Source of the DNA: CAIQQQ01 sp037445025
GTDB lineage: Bacteria > Pseudomonadota > Alphaproteobacteria > Acetobacterales > Acetobacteraceae
Reading direction: 5' to 3'
DNA length: 64,000 nucleotides
NCBI GenBank assembly: GCA_037445025.1
Contig: JBBILI010000005.1
Span: 1 to 64,000 of the forward strand
The notes under the pieces were generated by a model. It saw only the letters and a program-made list of their open reading frames with translations. It did no database searches and was not told where the DNA came from. Position numbers and translations under genes: made by a program. Positions 24,565 through 33,641 of the stretch are shown piece by piece; the first letter of the stretch is position 1; each line of letters starts with the position of its first letter.

Positions 24565-26238
24565 ATGCGTTGGCTGTTCGCGCTGTTGATCCTGATCGCA
24601 GCGCCCGCACAGGCCCAGACCGTATCGCCCGCCCTTCCCCACCGTATGATTGTCGCCTCGCATCCGCTGGCGGCGGATGCCGGGCTTGCGGTGCTGTATG
24701 ATGGTGGCACCGCGGCTGATGCGGCCATTGCGGCCGCACTTGTGTTGGCGGTGGTGGCGCCAGATTCCTCTGCGCTGGGTGGGGGCGGGTTCGCGCTGAG
24801 CTTCACCGCTGAAGGCCGCAAGCTGGAGAGCTGGAACGGGCGCGAGGCCGCCCCCGCCGCGGCCGGGCCGGACCTGTTTCTGCGACGGGACGGCACGCCG
24901 ATGTCACGCGACGAGGCCGGGCTCGGCGGGCGGGCGGTGGGGGTGCCGGGGCTGCTGCGGCTGCTGGAGGCGCTGCACACCGCACATGGCAGGCTTGGCT
25001 GGGACCGGCTGTTCGCGCCTGCCATCCAGTTCGCCGACGGGGGCTTCCCGCTTTCGCCGCCTGTGGCCGCGGCGATGGCCGCGGACGCGGATGCGCTGCG
25101 GCGGATGACGGCGGCGCGCGGGGTGCTGCTGGCCGCCGACGGATCGGTGTGGCCGGCGGGGCAGCTTGCCTCCAACCACCGGCTTGCCGACACGCTGCGC
25201 GCGGTGGCCCAGGGCGGGGCGGACCTGTTCTACCGCGGCGAGATCGCGGCCGAGATGGCCACCGCCGTGCGTGGCGACGGCAATGCGGGTCTGCTCACCA
25301 CCGATGATCTTGCCGCGTATCAGGTGAAGCCTCGTCCGGCGCTGTGCCGGCGGTATCGCGAGGTGCGTGTGTGCGGCATGGGCCCGCCTTCCTCCGGCGG
25401 CGTTTCGGTGCTGGAGGATCTGGGGCTGCTGGAGCATTTCCCGCTGGCCGCCTTTGCGCCGGATGGTGCGGATGTGGCGCAGCTGCTGATCGAGGCCGGC
25501 AAGCTCACGGAGGCGGACCGGGCGTTGTATCTGGCCGATGATGCGTTCGGGCCGGTGCCGGTGCGCGGCCTGCTGTCGGGCGCCTATCTGACCGCGCGGG
25601 CGCAGGGGATCGATCTTGACCACGCCAATCCCGCCCCGCGCGCAGGCAACCCGAGCTGGCGTGGGCCGCGGCTGGCGCCGGCTGCGACGCTGCCGGAGCA
25701 TGGCACCAGCCAGGTGGACGTGGTGGACGGCGACGGGAACGCGGTCAGTCTGACCGCATCGCTGCAGGACCCGTTCGGGGCACATCTGATGGTGGGCGGC
25801 GTGCTGCTCAACGATGCGCTGACCGATTTTTCGTTTGTGCCAGCGGTGCGGGGGCGGCTGGTGGCCAACCGGGTGGCGGGCGGCAAGCGGCCGCGCAGTG
25901 CGATGGCGCCGACTCTGGTGCTGGGCGGCGATGGCGGGTTGCGCCTGGTGCTCGGGGCGCAGGGTGGCGCGCGGATTCCCGGGGTGATCGTTCAGTCGCT
26001 GGTGCGGCTGCTGGATTTTCAGCAGGCTCCGGAGCAGGCGGTTGGCGGACCGCTGGTGTTGACGCTGGGGACGGTGGCGGAGCTGGAGGCTGGCGGGCTG
26101 GCGGAGGCGCTGACCGCGCGGGGGCAGACGGTGGTGGTGCAACCGATCGATGCGGGGGCGCTGGCCATTGCCGTCACGCAAGCCGGGTTACGGGGTGCAG
26201 CTGATCCCAGGCACGAGGGGATAGCCTTGGGCGAATAG
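24565..26238 (+). CDS. Gamma-glutamyltransferase family protein (GGT)
   Basis: A 557-residue periplasmic N-terminal-nucleophile enzyme that cleaves gamma-glutamyl bonds, for example of glutathione. The signal peptide is MRWLFALLILIAAPAQAQ. DGGTAADAAIAAALVLAVV and SSALGGGGFAL are family hallmarks. The autocleavage site should be HGTSQVDVVDGDGNAVSLT, where Thr would be the nucleophile; the usual TTH is GTSQ here, as in several distant GGT-like members. AGGAGGG precedes the ATG at 24565. It stands alone and is convergent with dnaE. Confidence 0.88.
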   Translation: MRWLFALLILIAAPAQAQTVSPALPHRMIVASHPLAADAGLAVLYDGGTAADAAIAAALVLAVVAPDSSALGGGGFALSFTAEGRKLESWNGREAAPAAAGPDLFLRRDGTPMSRDEAGLGGRAVGVPGLLRLLEALHTAHGRLGWDRLFAPAIQFADGGFPLSPPVAAAMAADADALRRMTAARGVLLAADGSVWPAGQLASNHRLADTLRAVAQGGADLFYRGEIAAEMATAVRGDGNAGLLTTDDLAAYQVKPRPALCRRYREVRVCGMGPPSSGGVSVLEDLGLLEHFPLAAFAPDGADVAQLLIEAGKLTEADRALYLADDAFGPVPVRGLLSGAYLTARAQGIDLDHANPAPRAGNPSWRGPRLAPAATLPEHGTSQVDVVDGDGNAVSLTASLQDPFGAHLMVGGVLLNDALTDFSFVPAVRGRLVANRVAGGKRPRSAMAPTLVLGGDGGLRLVLGAQGGARIPGVIVQSLVRLLDFQQAPEQAVGGPLVLTLGTVAELEAGGLAEALTARGQTVVVQPIDAGALAIAVTQAGLRGAADPRHEGIALGE

Positions 26239-26277
26239 CCGCCGATATTTGGAAACAGTTCGGCCCAACCGAAAGGA

Positions 26278-26319
26278 AGTCTTTTGCTTCTTTTCTTCAG
26301 AAAAGAAGACCTTGCTTGC
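26278..26319. repeat. AT-rich hairpin A (inverted copy)
   Basis: A perfect stem CTTCTTTTC / GAAAAGAAG with loop TTCA (26287-26308), preceded by AGTCTTTTG. This is the exact reverse complement of hairpin A at 17.5 kb including its flanks. It lies between the convergent GGT gene and dnaE, directly against the dnaE stop. Confidence 0.7.
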
Positions 26320-29300
26320 TTACGCTTCCTCCACCCGCTCCACACCCGGCATGATCTTGAGCGCCTGGGCCAGCCTTGGGCTCACGTTGAACCCCCCAGG
26401 CAGGGTGATCTCCACATTCTGTGTGGCATCCAGCCGCGGGATCAGCATGACCCGTCCGCGCCCTTTGCCTTCGCGTTCCAGCAGGGTGCGGATATGCGCG
26501 ATCGCCTCGGTTTGCTGCAGCCAGATGCGGATGCCGGCGCCGGCGCGGATGGCGGCCTGGTCGAGCGGTTCGACCTCCTGCGCGGTGATGCGCAGCGCCT
26601 CGCCTTCCAGCTTGATGTCGGCGGTGATCAGCACCGAGCTGCCGGCGGTGAGCAGATCGCGGCCGCGGCTGAGGGATTCGCTGAAGAAGGTGACTTCGTA
26701 GGAGCCGCCGCCATCGGAGAGGCGCACCCAGGCCATGCGGCTGCCGGTGCGGGTGATTCGCTCTTTGATGTTTATGACGGAGCCGGCGAGCTTGACGCGG
26801 GCGGCGCCGAGCTGGGCGCGTTCATCGAGCTTGTTGCTGGCGACGACGCCGAGGCGTTTGAGGGTTTGCGCGTAGGCGTCGAGCGGATGGGCGGTGAGGT
26901 GGAAGCCGATGGCGTCGCTTTCGTGGCCGAGGCGATCCATCTGCTCCCAGTCGACGATATCGGGCAGGCGGAGCTTTTCGGGTTCGACGCCACCGAACAG
27001 GCCGGCCTGGCCGGAGGTCTTTTCTTCCGCGGTGGCCTGGGCGCGGCGGAGGATGGTCTCCGCACCTTGGAACAGGCGGGCGCGGTTCTGGTCCAGACTG
27101 TCGAAGGCGCCGGCGCGGACCAGGTTTTCGACCTGCATCTTGTTGAGCTGCTTCGGATCGACGCGGGCGGCGAGATCGGCGATGTCGGCGAACGGGACGG
27201 CGCCACGGGTGCGCTCCAGGGCTTCCATGGCGGCCTGGCCCACTTTCTTCACGGCGGCGAGGGCGTAGCGGATGGCGAGCTTTCCGTCATGGTCGTGCTC
27301 AAGGGTGAAATCGGCCCCGGAGCGGTTGATGTCGGGCGGCAGCACGGGAATGCCCATGCGCGAACACTCCTGGCGCAGGGCTGCGAGCTTGTCGGTGTTG
27401 CTGACGGCCAGCGACATGCAGCCGGCGAGGAAGGCCTCGGGGTGGTTGGCCTTCATCCAGGCGGTTTGGTAGGCGACCAGGGCGTAGGCGGCGGCGTGGG
27501 ATTTGTTGAAGCCGTAATCGGCGAACTTGGCCATGAGGTCGAACACCTCCTCGGCCTTCTCGGGGGTGACGCCGCGGGCGGTGGCGCCATCGGTGAAGAT
27601 CTTGCGCTGCTGCTCCATCTCGGCGCGGATCTTCTTGCCCATGGCGCGGCGCAGCAGGTCCGCCCCGCCGAGCGAGTAGCCGGCCATGGACTGGGCAATC
27701 TGCATCACCTGTTCCTGATAGACCATGATGCCGTAGGTCTCGCCCAGCACATCCATCAGCGAGGGGTGCGGCGGCTCCCATTTTTCGCCGTGCTTGCGCT
27801 GGCAATAGGCGGGGATGTTGGCCATCGGGCCCGGGCGGTAGAGGGCGACGGCGGCGATGAGGTCCTCGAACCGGTCGGGGCGCATCTGGCGGAGGACGTC
27901 GCGCATGCCCTGGGATTCGAACTGGAACACGCCGCCGGCGTCGCCCTTCTGGAGCATGGCGTAGGTGGGGGCGTCGTTCAGAGGGAGGCGGTCGAGATCG
28001 ACGGTGATGCCGAGTTTTTTGAGGTAGGCGACGCCGCGTTGCAGGATGGTGAGGGTGGTGAGGCCCAGGAAGTCGAACTTCACCAGGCCGGCCTGCTCGA
28101 CATATTTCATCGAGTATTGGGTGACGAGGAAGTCGGACTTGGGATCGCGGTAGATCGGCACCAGCTCGGTGAGCGGGCGATCGCCGATGACGACGCCGGC
28201 GGCGTGGGTGGAGGCGTGGCGGTAGAGGCCTTCGAGTTGGAGCGCGATGTCCATCAAACGGGAGGCGGATTCGTCGTTGGCGCGCATCTCCTGCAGCTTG
28301 GGCTCGCCGTCGATGGCCTGTTGCAGTGTGACGGGCTTGGCGGGGTTGTTGGGGATGAGTTCGGCCACCTTGTTGACCTGGCCGTAGGGCAGGCCCAGCA
28401 CGCGGCCGACATCGCGCACCGCGGCGCGGGCCTGCAGCTTGCCGAAGGTGATGATCTGCGCGACCCGTTCGGCGCCGTATTCGCGGCGGACGTAGGAGAT
28501 CACCTCGTCGCGGCGGTCCTGGCAGAAATCGATGTCGAAATCGGGCATCGACACGCGTTCGGGGTTGAGGAAGCGCTCGAACAGCAGGCCGAAGGGCAGC
28601 GGGTCGATATCGGTGATGGTGAGCGCCCAGGCGGCGACAGAGCCGGCGCCCGAGCCGCGGCCGGGGCCGACGGGAATGCCCTGGGATTTCGCCCATTGGA
28701 TGAAGTCGGCGACGATGAGGAAGTAGCCGGGGAAGCCCATCTTGGCGATGACGCCGAGCTCGAATTCCAGGCGCTCGCTGTAGACCTGCCGCTTCCCGGC
28801 GTCGGCGCCGATCGCGTCCATGCGGCGTTCGAGGCCTTCGCGAGCCATGGCGCGGACGGTTTCGTCCTCGGTCTGGCCGGGGCGGACCTTGGGACAGACG
28901 GGCAGAAGCGGTTTGCGGGATTCAGCCATGACGGCGCACATCCGCGCGATGGCGATGGTGTTGTCGCAGGCTTCCGGCAGGTCGGCGAACAGGGCCCGCA
29001 TGACAGGGGCGGTCTTGAACCAGTGCTCCGGCGTGACGCGCCTTCGGTCGCGCTCGGCAAGCGTGCGGCCTTCGGCGATGCACAGCAGCGCGTCGTGCGC
29101 CTCGTGCATCTCCTTTTTGGCGAAGTAGCAGTCGTTGGTGGCGACCAGCGGCAGGCCGAGCGTGTCGGCCAGCGTGAGCAGTCCGGGCTCGATGGCCCGC
29201 TCGATGGCCAGGCCGTGGCGGTGCAGCTCCATGATGGTGCGGTCGGGGAAGGCTTCAGCGAAGCTGGTGAGCAGGCGGGTCGCCTCGTCCTTCTGCCCCT

Positions 29301-29736
29301 CGGCGAGCAGGCGCGCGATCGGGCCGAGCGTGCCGCCGGTGAGCAGCAGCAGCCCTTCGGCGTGGGCGAACAGCGTCTGCGCGGCGATCTGCGGCTTGCT
29401 GGTGGGATCACTGTCGAGATAGCCGCGTGAGGAGAGTTTCTGCAGGTTGGCGTAGCCGGCGGGGTTCTGGGCGAGCAGGACCACGGGATCGGGCGCGAGG
29501 CGCGGGTTGTCGGCGCGGGTGAGCGCCAGCTGGCAGCCGATGATCGGCTGGATACCTTTGCCGGAGCAGTACTGGCTGAATTCGAGGGCGCCGAACAAAT
29601 TGCCGGTGTCGGTGATGGCGACCGCCGGCATGTGGGCGTCCTTCGCCAGGCCGGCGAGCTTGTCGGGGCGGATCGCGCCTTCGCTCAGTGAGTAGGCGGA
29701 GTGGGTGTGGAGATGGATGAAATCGGCGTGGGGCAT
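26320..29736 (-). CDS. dnaE: DNA polymerase III alpha subunit
   Basis: A 1138-residue replicative polymerase (DnaE1 type). The N-terminal PHP domain begins FIHLHTHSAYSLSEGAI. The catalytic core shows GRGSGAGSVAAWAL and the aspartates of PDFDIDFCQDRRDEVI. GFNKSHAAAYALVAYQTAW and the helix-hairpin-helix region follow. The C-terminal OB fold starts near LAGSVINIKERITRTGSRMAWVRLSD. Length and domain order are normal. No partner genes are adjacent. Confidence 0.97.
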   Translation of the reverse strand: MPHADFIHLHTHSAYSLSEGAIRPDKLAGLAKDAHMPAVAITDTGNLFGALEFSQYCSGKGIQPIIGCQLALTRADNPRLAPDPVVLLAQNPAGYANLQKLSSRGYLDSDPTSKPQIAAQTLFAHAEGLLLLTGGTLGPIARLLAEGQKDEATRLLTSFAEAFPDRTIMELHRHGLAIERAIEPGLLTLADTLGLPLVATNDCYFAKKEMHEAHDALLCIAEGRTLAERDRRRVTPEHWFKTAPVMRALFADLPEACDNTIAIARMCAVMAESRKPLLPVCPKVRPGQTEDETVRAMAREGLERRMDAIGADAGKRQVYSERLEFELGVIAKMGFPGYFLIVADFIQWAKSQGIPVGPGRGSGAGSVAAWALTITDIDPLPFGLLFERFLNPERVSMPDFDIDFCQDRRDEVISYVRREYGAERVAQIITFGKLQARAAVRDVGRVLGLPYGQVNKVAELIPNNPAKPVTLQQAIDGEPKLQEMRANDESASRLMDIALQLEGLYRHASTHAAGVVIGDRPLTELVPIYRDPKSDFLVTQYSMKYVEQAGLVKFDFLGLTTLTILQRGVAYLKKLGITVDLDRLPLNDAPTYAMLQKGDAGGVFQFESQGMRDVLRQMRPDRFEDLIAAVALYRPGPMANIPAYCQRKHGEKWEPPHPSLMDVLGETYGIMVYQEQVMQIAQSMAGYSLGGADLLRRAMGKKIRAEMEQQRKIFTDGATARGVTPEKAEEVFDLMAKFADYGFNKSHAAAYALVAYQTAWMKANHPEAFLAGCMSLAVSNTDKLAALRQECSRMGIPVLPPDINRSGADFTLEHDHDGKLAIRYALAAVKKVGQAAMEALERTRGAVPFADIADLAARVDPKQLNKMQVENLVRAGAFDSLDQNRARLFQGAETILRRAQATAEEKTSGQAGLFGGVEPEKLRLPDIVDWEQMDRLGHESDAIGFHLTAHPLDAYAQTLKRLGVVASNKLDERAQLGAARVKLAGSVINIKERITRTGSRMAWVRLSDGGGSYEVTFFSESLSRGRDLLTAGSSVLITADIKLEGEALRITAQEVEPLDQAAIRAGAGIRIWLQQTEAIAHIRTLLEREGKGRGRVMLIPRLDATQNVEITLPGGFNVSPRLAQALKIMPGVERVEEA

Positions 29737-29843
29737 GGCGGGAGACTACGCCGATTCGGGGTGGGGCGTCGTGCTGGTTGGGGCATTCTTGAAACGCGGC
29801 GACGTGTGTGTGGTACGTGCAGGGCAGCCGATGAGGGCGTTCG

Positions 29844-30116
29844 ATGGGAGCCGTGTCGCTGAGACTGCCGGAGCCGATTGCGCAGCGCCTTCAGGCGCTG
29901 GCTGAACGGGCCGGCCGTTCCGGGACGTCGCCTATGATCGAGGCGATCGAGGCGCAGCTGGATGATCCGCGCAGCACCGGCGAGGCACTGTGGGGCGAGA
30001 GATTGGGAGAGTTCTGGAAGGATCGGGGTGGCGACTGGCGGGTGCTTGCCGCGATCGAGGATCAGGCGGTTGGCGTCCTGGTGGTCCGGATCGGCAACCG
30101 CCGTTCGGCGTATCGC
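29844..30116 (+). pseudogene. Relic fusing RelB antitoxin N-terminus to RelE toxin C-terminus
   Basis: Residues 1-41 (MGAVSLRLPEPIAQRLQALA... EAIEAQLDD) look like the ribbon-helix-helix DNA-binding part of a RelB/ParD-type antitoxin. They run without a break into residues 42-91 (PRSTGEALWGERLGEFW..., GDWRVLAAIEDQAVGVLVVRIGNRR), which is the back half of a RelE/ParE toxin. In intact loci these are two genes. A deletion between the short LDD-coding stretches found in both would give this join. The frame then runs past the normal toxin end into the antisense of the next gene, so the product is probably not functional. Confidence 0.7.
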
Positions 30117-30140
30117 CGATTGCACCGGCCTCCCGCAAAG

Positions 30141-31205
30141 TCAGGTCTGCGGCGATTCGTCGGCCCGCGGGGTCTCGAACACACGGCCCTGGAGGTCGAT
30201 ATACCGGGCGCTTGCGGGGCCGAAGGGGGCTTCGAACACCATGTTCTGGGTGCCGGTGACAACCTTCAGATCAAACACCTCCTCGAAATCCATGAATTCG
30301 AGCCAGCCGATCAGCAGGCCGGAGTTGCGTTTGATCGCCGCGACACCGCAGATCAGGCGATCACCATGAGCTTCGATCGGCAGATGCCAGCTGCGCCGGC
30401 CCGCACGCAGCTTCGACAGCCCGACGAACAGAACATCGCCAAGGCGGTCCAGGCCCCGGACGAAGCCCGGCAACTCTGACACCGCGCGGGTCTGGCCGGA
30501 GCGCGGATCGATGGCCAGCACCCGGCCGGTCCCGGAATCCAGCACATACACCTCGCCGTCGAAGACGCGCGGCGAATGCGGCATGGTCAGGCCGGTCATG
30601 ATCGGCACGCCACTGGCGACATCGAGCACCACGCCGCCGCCGAGCACGCCATCTCGCCAGCCGTCCGGCGCGTCGGTCTGGCCGAAGGCGGTGGCGTAGG
30701 CCATACCGGCCTCCGTGACGGCCAGACCGTTGAGATGGCAGCGATCGTCCGGCGCCAGGGCGGAAACGAAGCGCGGCTGCCAGACCGGCTCGAACCCGTG
30801 GCGGTCTGCGATCCTGGCCAGGCAGGAGAACCGCGTATTGGCGACGACGAGGTCGGGGCCCTGCCAGCAGAGATCATGGCCGTCGATATCACCGCTCATA
30901 TAGACGGCCCGCGGCAGGAACACGCTGTCACAGCGATGCTCCGGCCGGTCGAGATCCGCCACCACCTGCGGCATCTCGGCGAACACCATGGTGACGGTGT
31001 GGCAGCTGATGGCGATTCGTCAGCGATCCAAGTCGGTGGAGACGGCCAGCCCCATCGGGCGGTCCAGCTGGTGGGATCGGATCTGGATGCGTCCGTCGAT
31101 CGCGCTCACCAGGACGATCCGCCCGGACAGGTACGCGCTGACCATCAATGTCGACCGCACTGTGGACAGCAGATTGGCAAACCCAGCATCAGACCGAAAC
31201 TGCAT
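30141..31205 (-). pseudogene. TIGR03032-type protein gene interrupted by one TGA
   Basis: The frame from ATG 31205 encodes FRSDAGFANLL...LMVSAYLSGRIVLV...DRPMGLAV, meets TGA at 31020-31022, and continues in the same frame with RIAISCHTVTMVFAEMPQVV...VNTRFSCLARIADRHGFEPVW and SALAPDDRCHLNGLA. Both halves match consecutive parts of the TIGR03032 family, whose function is unknown. A protein starting at ATG 30989 would lack the first 70 or so residues. The simplest reading is a recent nonsense mutation (for example TGG to TGA); a sequencing error or readthrough cannot be excluded. Confidence 0.7.
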
Positions 31206-31448
31206 GTATCTGTTTTCGATATTGATATTAAACAAAACCGCTCCCTGCCACGTATTGCGCTACCATAAGATATTTATGACGCATATCGCAATCATAAGGC
31301 CATGAATATCTCAATATTTCCCAACAAACATCAACAAACGTAAAAATTATTTTGCCAAGTAAATTTAGCACATCACCAGATATATATATATTTTTTTATC
31401 TATCTTAATTATACAAATTCCTTTTTTCTATATTATATGGGATGGATT
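31206..31448. other. Very AT-rich intergenic segment
   Basis: This stretch separates the divergent TIGR03032 relic and the Hint-domain gene. By direct count 31321-31440 has 27 G or C in 120 bases, and 31381-31440 only 8 in 60, against a clearly GC-rich window. It contains an alternating (AT)n run at 31380-31390 and several T-tracts. It may act as a bent, H-NS-like-protein-bound promoter region for the Hint gene. No gene is visible in it. Confidence 0.6.
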
Positions 31449-33512
31449 ATGACCAGTAGCGTTATTACAGCAAACGGCGGCAGCATCGCTTTGACCGGTG
31501 TTGCCACAGACTCGGGCGGCGACACGTTTTTTGTGGGGACGCTGCACGGCACCGCCAATATCGGCGGCGCCCAGTTGTCCAGCACCAGCGGCACCGGAGG
31601 CTCCGGTTACGTTGCGAAGTTCAACGCCAACGGCACGCTCGCCTGGGCCAAGCTGATCGGTGGTGCCACCGGCAATGCCGCGTACAGCGACACGGCAACG
31701 GCGCTCACGGTCGATCCGACAGGGAACAACGTCTATGTCGGTGTGTCCTATATCGGCACGTTGAACCTGCCGGGCGGCGGCACGCTGGTCTCACCGTCGA
31801 CCAACAACTACGGCGCCGTGCTCGACCTCAGCGGCACCACCGGCAACACCACCTACGACATCAAGGCCGGCTCGACGGTCGGCAGCGGCATCAACCAGAT
31901 CGTCCTGGACGGCAGCGGCAATCTCTACGTCACCGGCGGCATGTATGATGAGAATTCACAGACCGCCGGTCCCGCCACGATCAGCTTCACCGGCGGCAGC
32001 GGAAGCCCGATCTCCATCACCGGCGTTGTCAGCCAGGGCCACACCTATGACGGGCGGGGTCTGTTCACCCTCAAGGCCAGCGCGTCAACCGGCACGCTGG
32101 CCTGGGTGCAGCAGGTCGACACCGGCAGCGGCGACGTCAACGGCTCGGCCATCGCCGTCGACACCACCGGCAACGTCTACATGGTCGGCCAGTACGCCAA
32201 TGTGCATTTCGGCAACAGCACCAGCACCGCCACGCTGCAAACGCCCAACAGCGGTTCAAGCTTCGGCGGCTTTGTCGCCAAGCTGAGCGCCAGCGGCGCC
32301 TTTCAGTGGGAGCAGGGCATCACCGGCGGCACCGTGTCGAGCGGCGGCGCCTCCGGCGTGCTGAGCGACTCGGTCACGGGTGTGGCCGTCGACTCCTCCG
32401 GCAATCCGATCATCACCGGCTCGTTCACCGATGGCGCCAAGCTCAATCCCGGATCGAGCACGACCCAGACCGGCGTGCCGACCAGCACGTACCAGTTCTC
32501 CCCTGGTTCGCCCCCCTATCTTCAGGGCGCCAGCCGCGCCTTCGTGGAGAAGTTCAACAGCACCGGCACGTCGCAATGGGTGGCCACCGAGGCTGCCTCG
32601 GGGACACCGACCGCGAAAAGCTACGATTCACCCACCAACATCGTGGTCGACTCCGCCGGCAACATCGTCACGACGGGTGTGCTCAATGACACCGCGAACA
32701 ACAACGCTGTGTTCGGCACGCACACCATCACCCACACCGCGGCCATCGACGAGGCCTATCTCTGGACGCTGAGCGACGCTGGATCGACCCTCGGCGCCGG
32801 CGCCTTCACCACCACCGGCACCGCCACTGTCGGCGGCCTTGCGGTCTCGCTTGGCATCGGCAATGTCGTTGTCGCGCTCAACGCGACCACCACCACCAAC
32901 GCCCCCCCGGGCGCCACGGCCGACAACGTCTCGCCCGGCACCGGCGGTGGCATTCTGGTGACCAATATCGTCGACACCGGTGGGGTGGCCTGCTTCGCCG
33001 CCGGCACGATGATCGACACCCCGCACGGCGGCAGGGCGGTGGAAGCGTTGCGGCCGGGTGATCTGGTGACGCTGGCACGCGGCGGCACGGCGCCGGTCCG
33101 CTGGATCGGGCATCGGCATTTCGACCAGCCAGCGCGGCATGTGCAACCGTTGCGCGTGGCGCCGGATGCGTTCGGGCCTGGGCTGCCGCAGCGCCCACTG
33201 TACTTGTCACGCGGGCATGCGGTGTTTCTGCGGGACGTGCTGGTGCCGATCTGGGCGCTGGAGGATGGCCAGGCCATCGCGCGCGTGTCGGTGCCGGAGG
33301 TGAGCTACTTCCACATTCTGCTCGACCGCCACGACGCGGTTCTGGCCGAAGGCCTGCCGGCGGAAACCTGGATCGAGGACGACGACAGCATCATGTTTGA
33401 CAATGCGGGCGGGATCCCGGTCGCATGGCTTTCGGCATGGCCGTTTGCCCCGCGTCTGACCCAGGGCGTGGTGGTACAGCAGATTCGGGAGGGGATGCTG
33501 GTCGCAGCTTGA
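31449..33512 (+). CDS. SBBP-like repeat protein with C-terminal Hint domain
   Basis: A 687-residue protein. Residues 1 to about 480 carry repeats of the form D..GN.Y..G......F, alternating with (A)FVAKL(N)..G...W segments, as in SBBP beta-propeller-like extracellular repeats; composition is rich in Gly, Ser and Thr. The C-terminal 180 residues form a Hint_2 domain: ACFAAGTMIDTPHGGRAVEALRPGD, WIGHR and LSRGHAVF (block-B His), then HILLDRHD. No signal peptide is seen, so export would be by a type I or similar route. GGGATGG precedes the ATG at 31449; an ATG at 31437 is also possible. The Hint domain could autoprocess the protein. Confidence 0.8.
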   Translation: MTSSVITANGGSIALTGVATDSGGDTFFVGTLHGTANIGGAQLSSTSGTGGSGYVAKFNANGTLAWAKLIGGATGNAAYSDTATALTVDPTGNNVYVGVSYIGTLNLPGGGTLVSPSTNNYGAVLDLSGTTGNTTYDIKAGSTVGSGINQIVLDGSGNLYVTGGMYDENSQTAGPATISFTGGSGSPISITGVVSQGHTYDGRGLFTLKASASTGTLAWVQQVDTGSGDVNGSAIAVDTTGNVYMVGQYANVHFGNSTSTATLQTPNSGSSFGGFVAKLSASGAFQWEQGITGGTVSSGGASGVLSDSVTGVAVDSSGNPIITGSFTDGAKLNPGSSTTQTGVPTSTYQFSPGSPPYLQGASRAFVEKFNSTGTSQWVATEAASGTPTAKSYDSPTNIVVDSAGNIVTTGVLNDTANNNAVFGTHTITHTAAIDEAYLWTLSDAGSTLGAGAFTTTGTATVGGLAVSLGIGNVVVALNATTTTNAPPGATADNVSPGTGGGILVTNIVDTGGVACFAAGTMIDTPHGGRAVEALRPGDLVTLARGGTAPVRWIGHRHFDQPARHVQPLRVAPDAFGPGLPQRPLYLSRGHAVFLRDVLVPIWALEDGQAIARVSVPEVSYFHILLDRHDAVLAEGLPAETWIEDDDSIMFDNAGGIPVAWLSAWPFAPRLTQGVVVQQIREGMLVAA

Positions 33513-33513
33513 A

Positions 33514-33634
33514 AGGAAGAACTTCTTTTCTGAAGAAAAGAAGCAAAAGACTTGTATACGCTGGCACCGCACTGTCCGGAAAGACCGAACCTAGTTTTTA
33601 AAAGTTTTTTGGTTCTTTTTTTCAAAAAAGAACC
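33514..33634. repeat. Two-hairpin AT-rich intergenic element (A then B)
   Basis: Hairpin A: CTTCTTTTC, loop TGAA, GAAAAGAAG (33522-33543). Hairpin B: GGTTCTTTTTT, loop TC, AAAAAAGAACC (33611-33634), preceded by AAAAGTTTTTT. Both are base-for-base the same as at 17.5 kb, while the spacer between them is different. It lies between the convergent Hint gene and the binding-protein-like gene, close against both stops. Confidence 0.75.
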
Positions 33635-33641
33635 TCTATTT

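Noticed and set aside
26284..29430. A 1048-codon open frame on the plus strand
   Set aside because: It is exactly antisense to dnaE, whose protein is fully recognised; its product is rich in Gly, Val, His and Ala, as expected from the complement of GC-rich codons.
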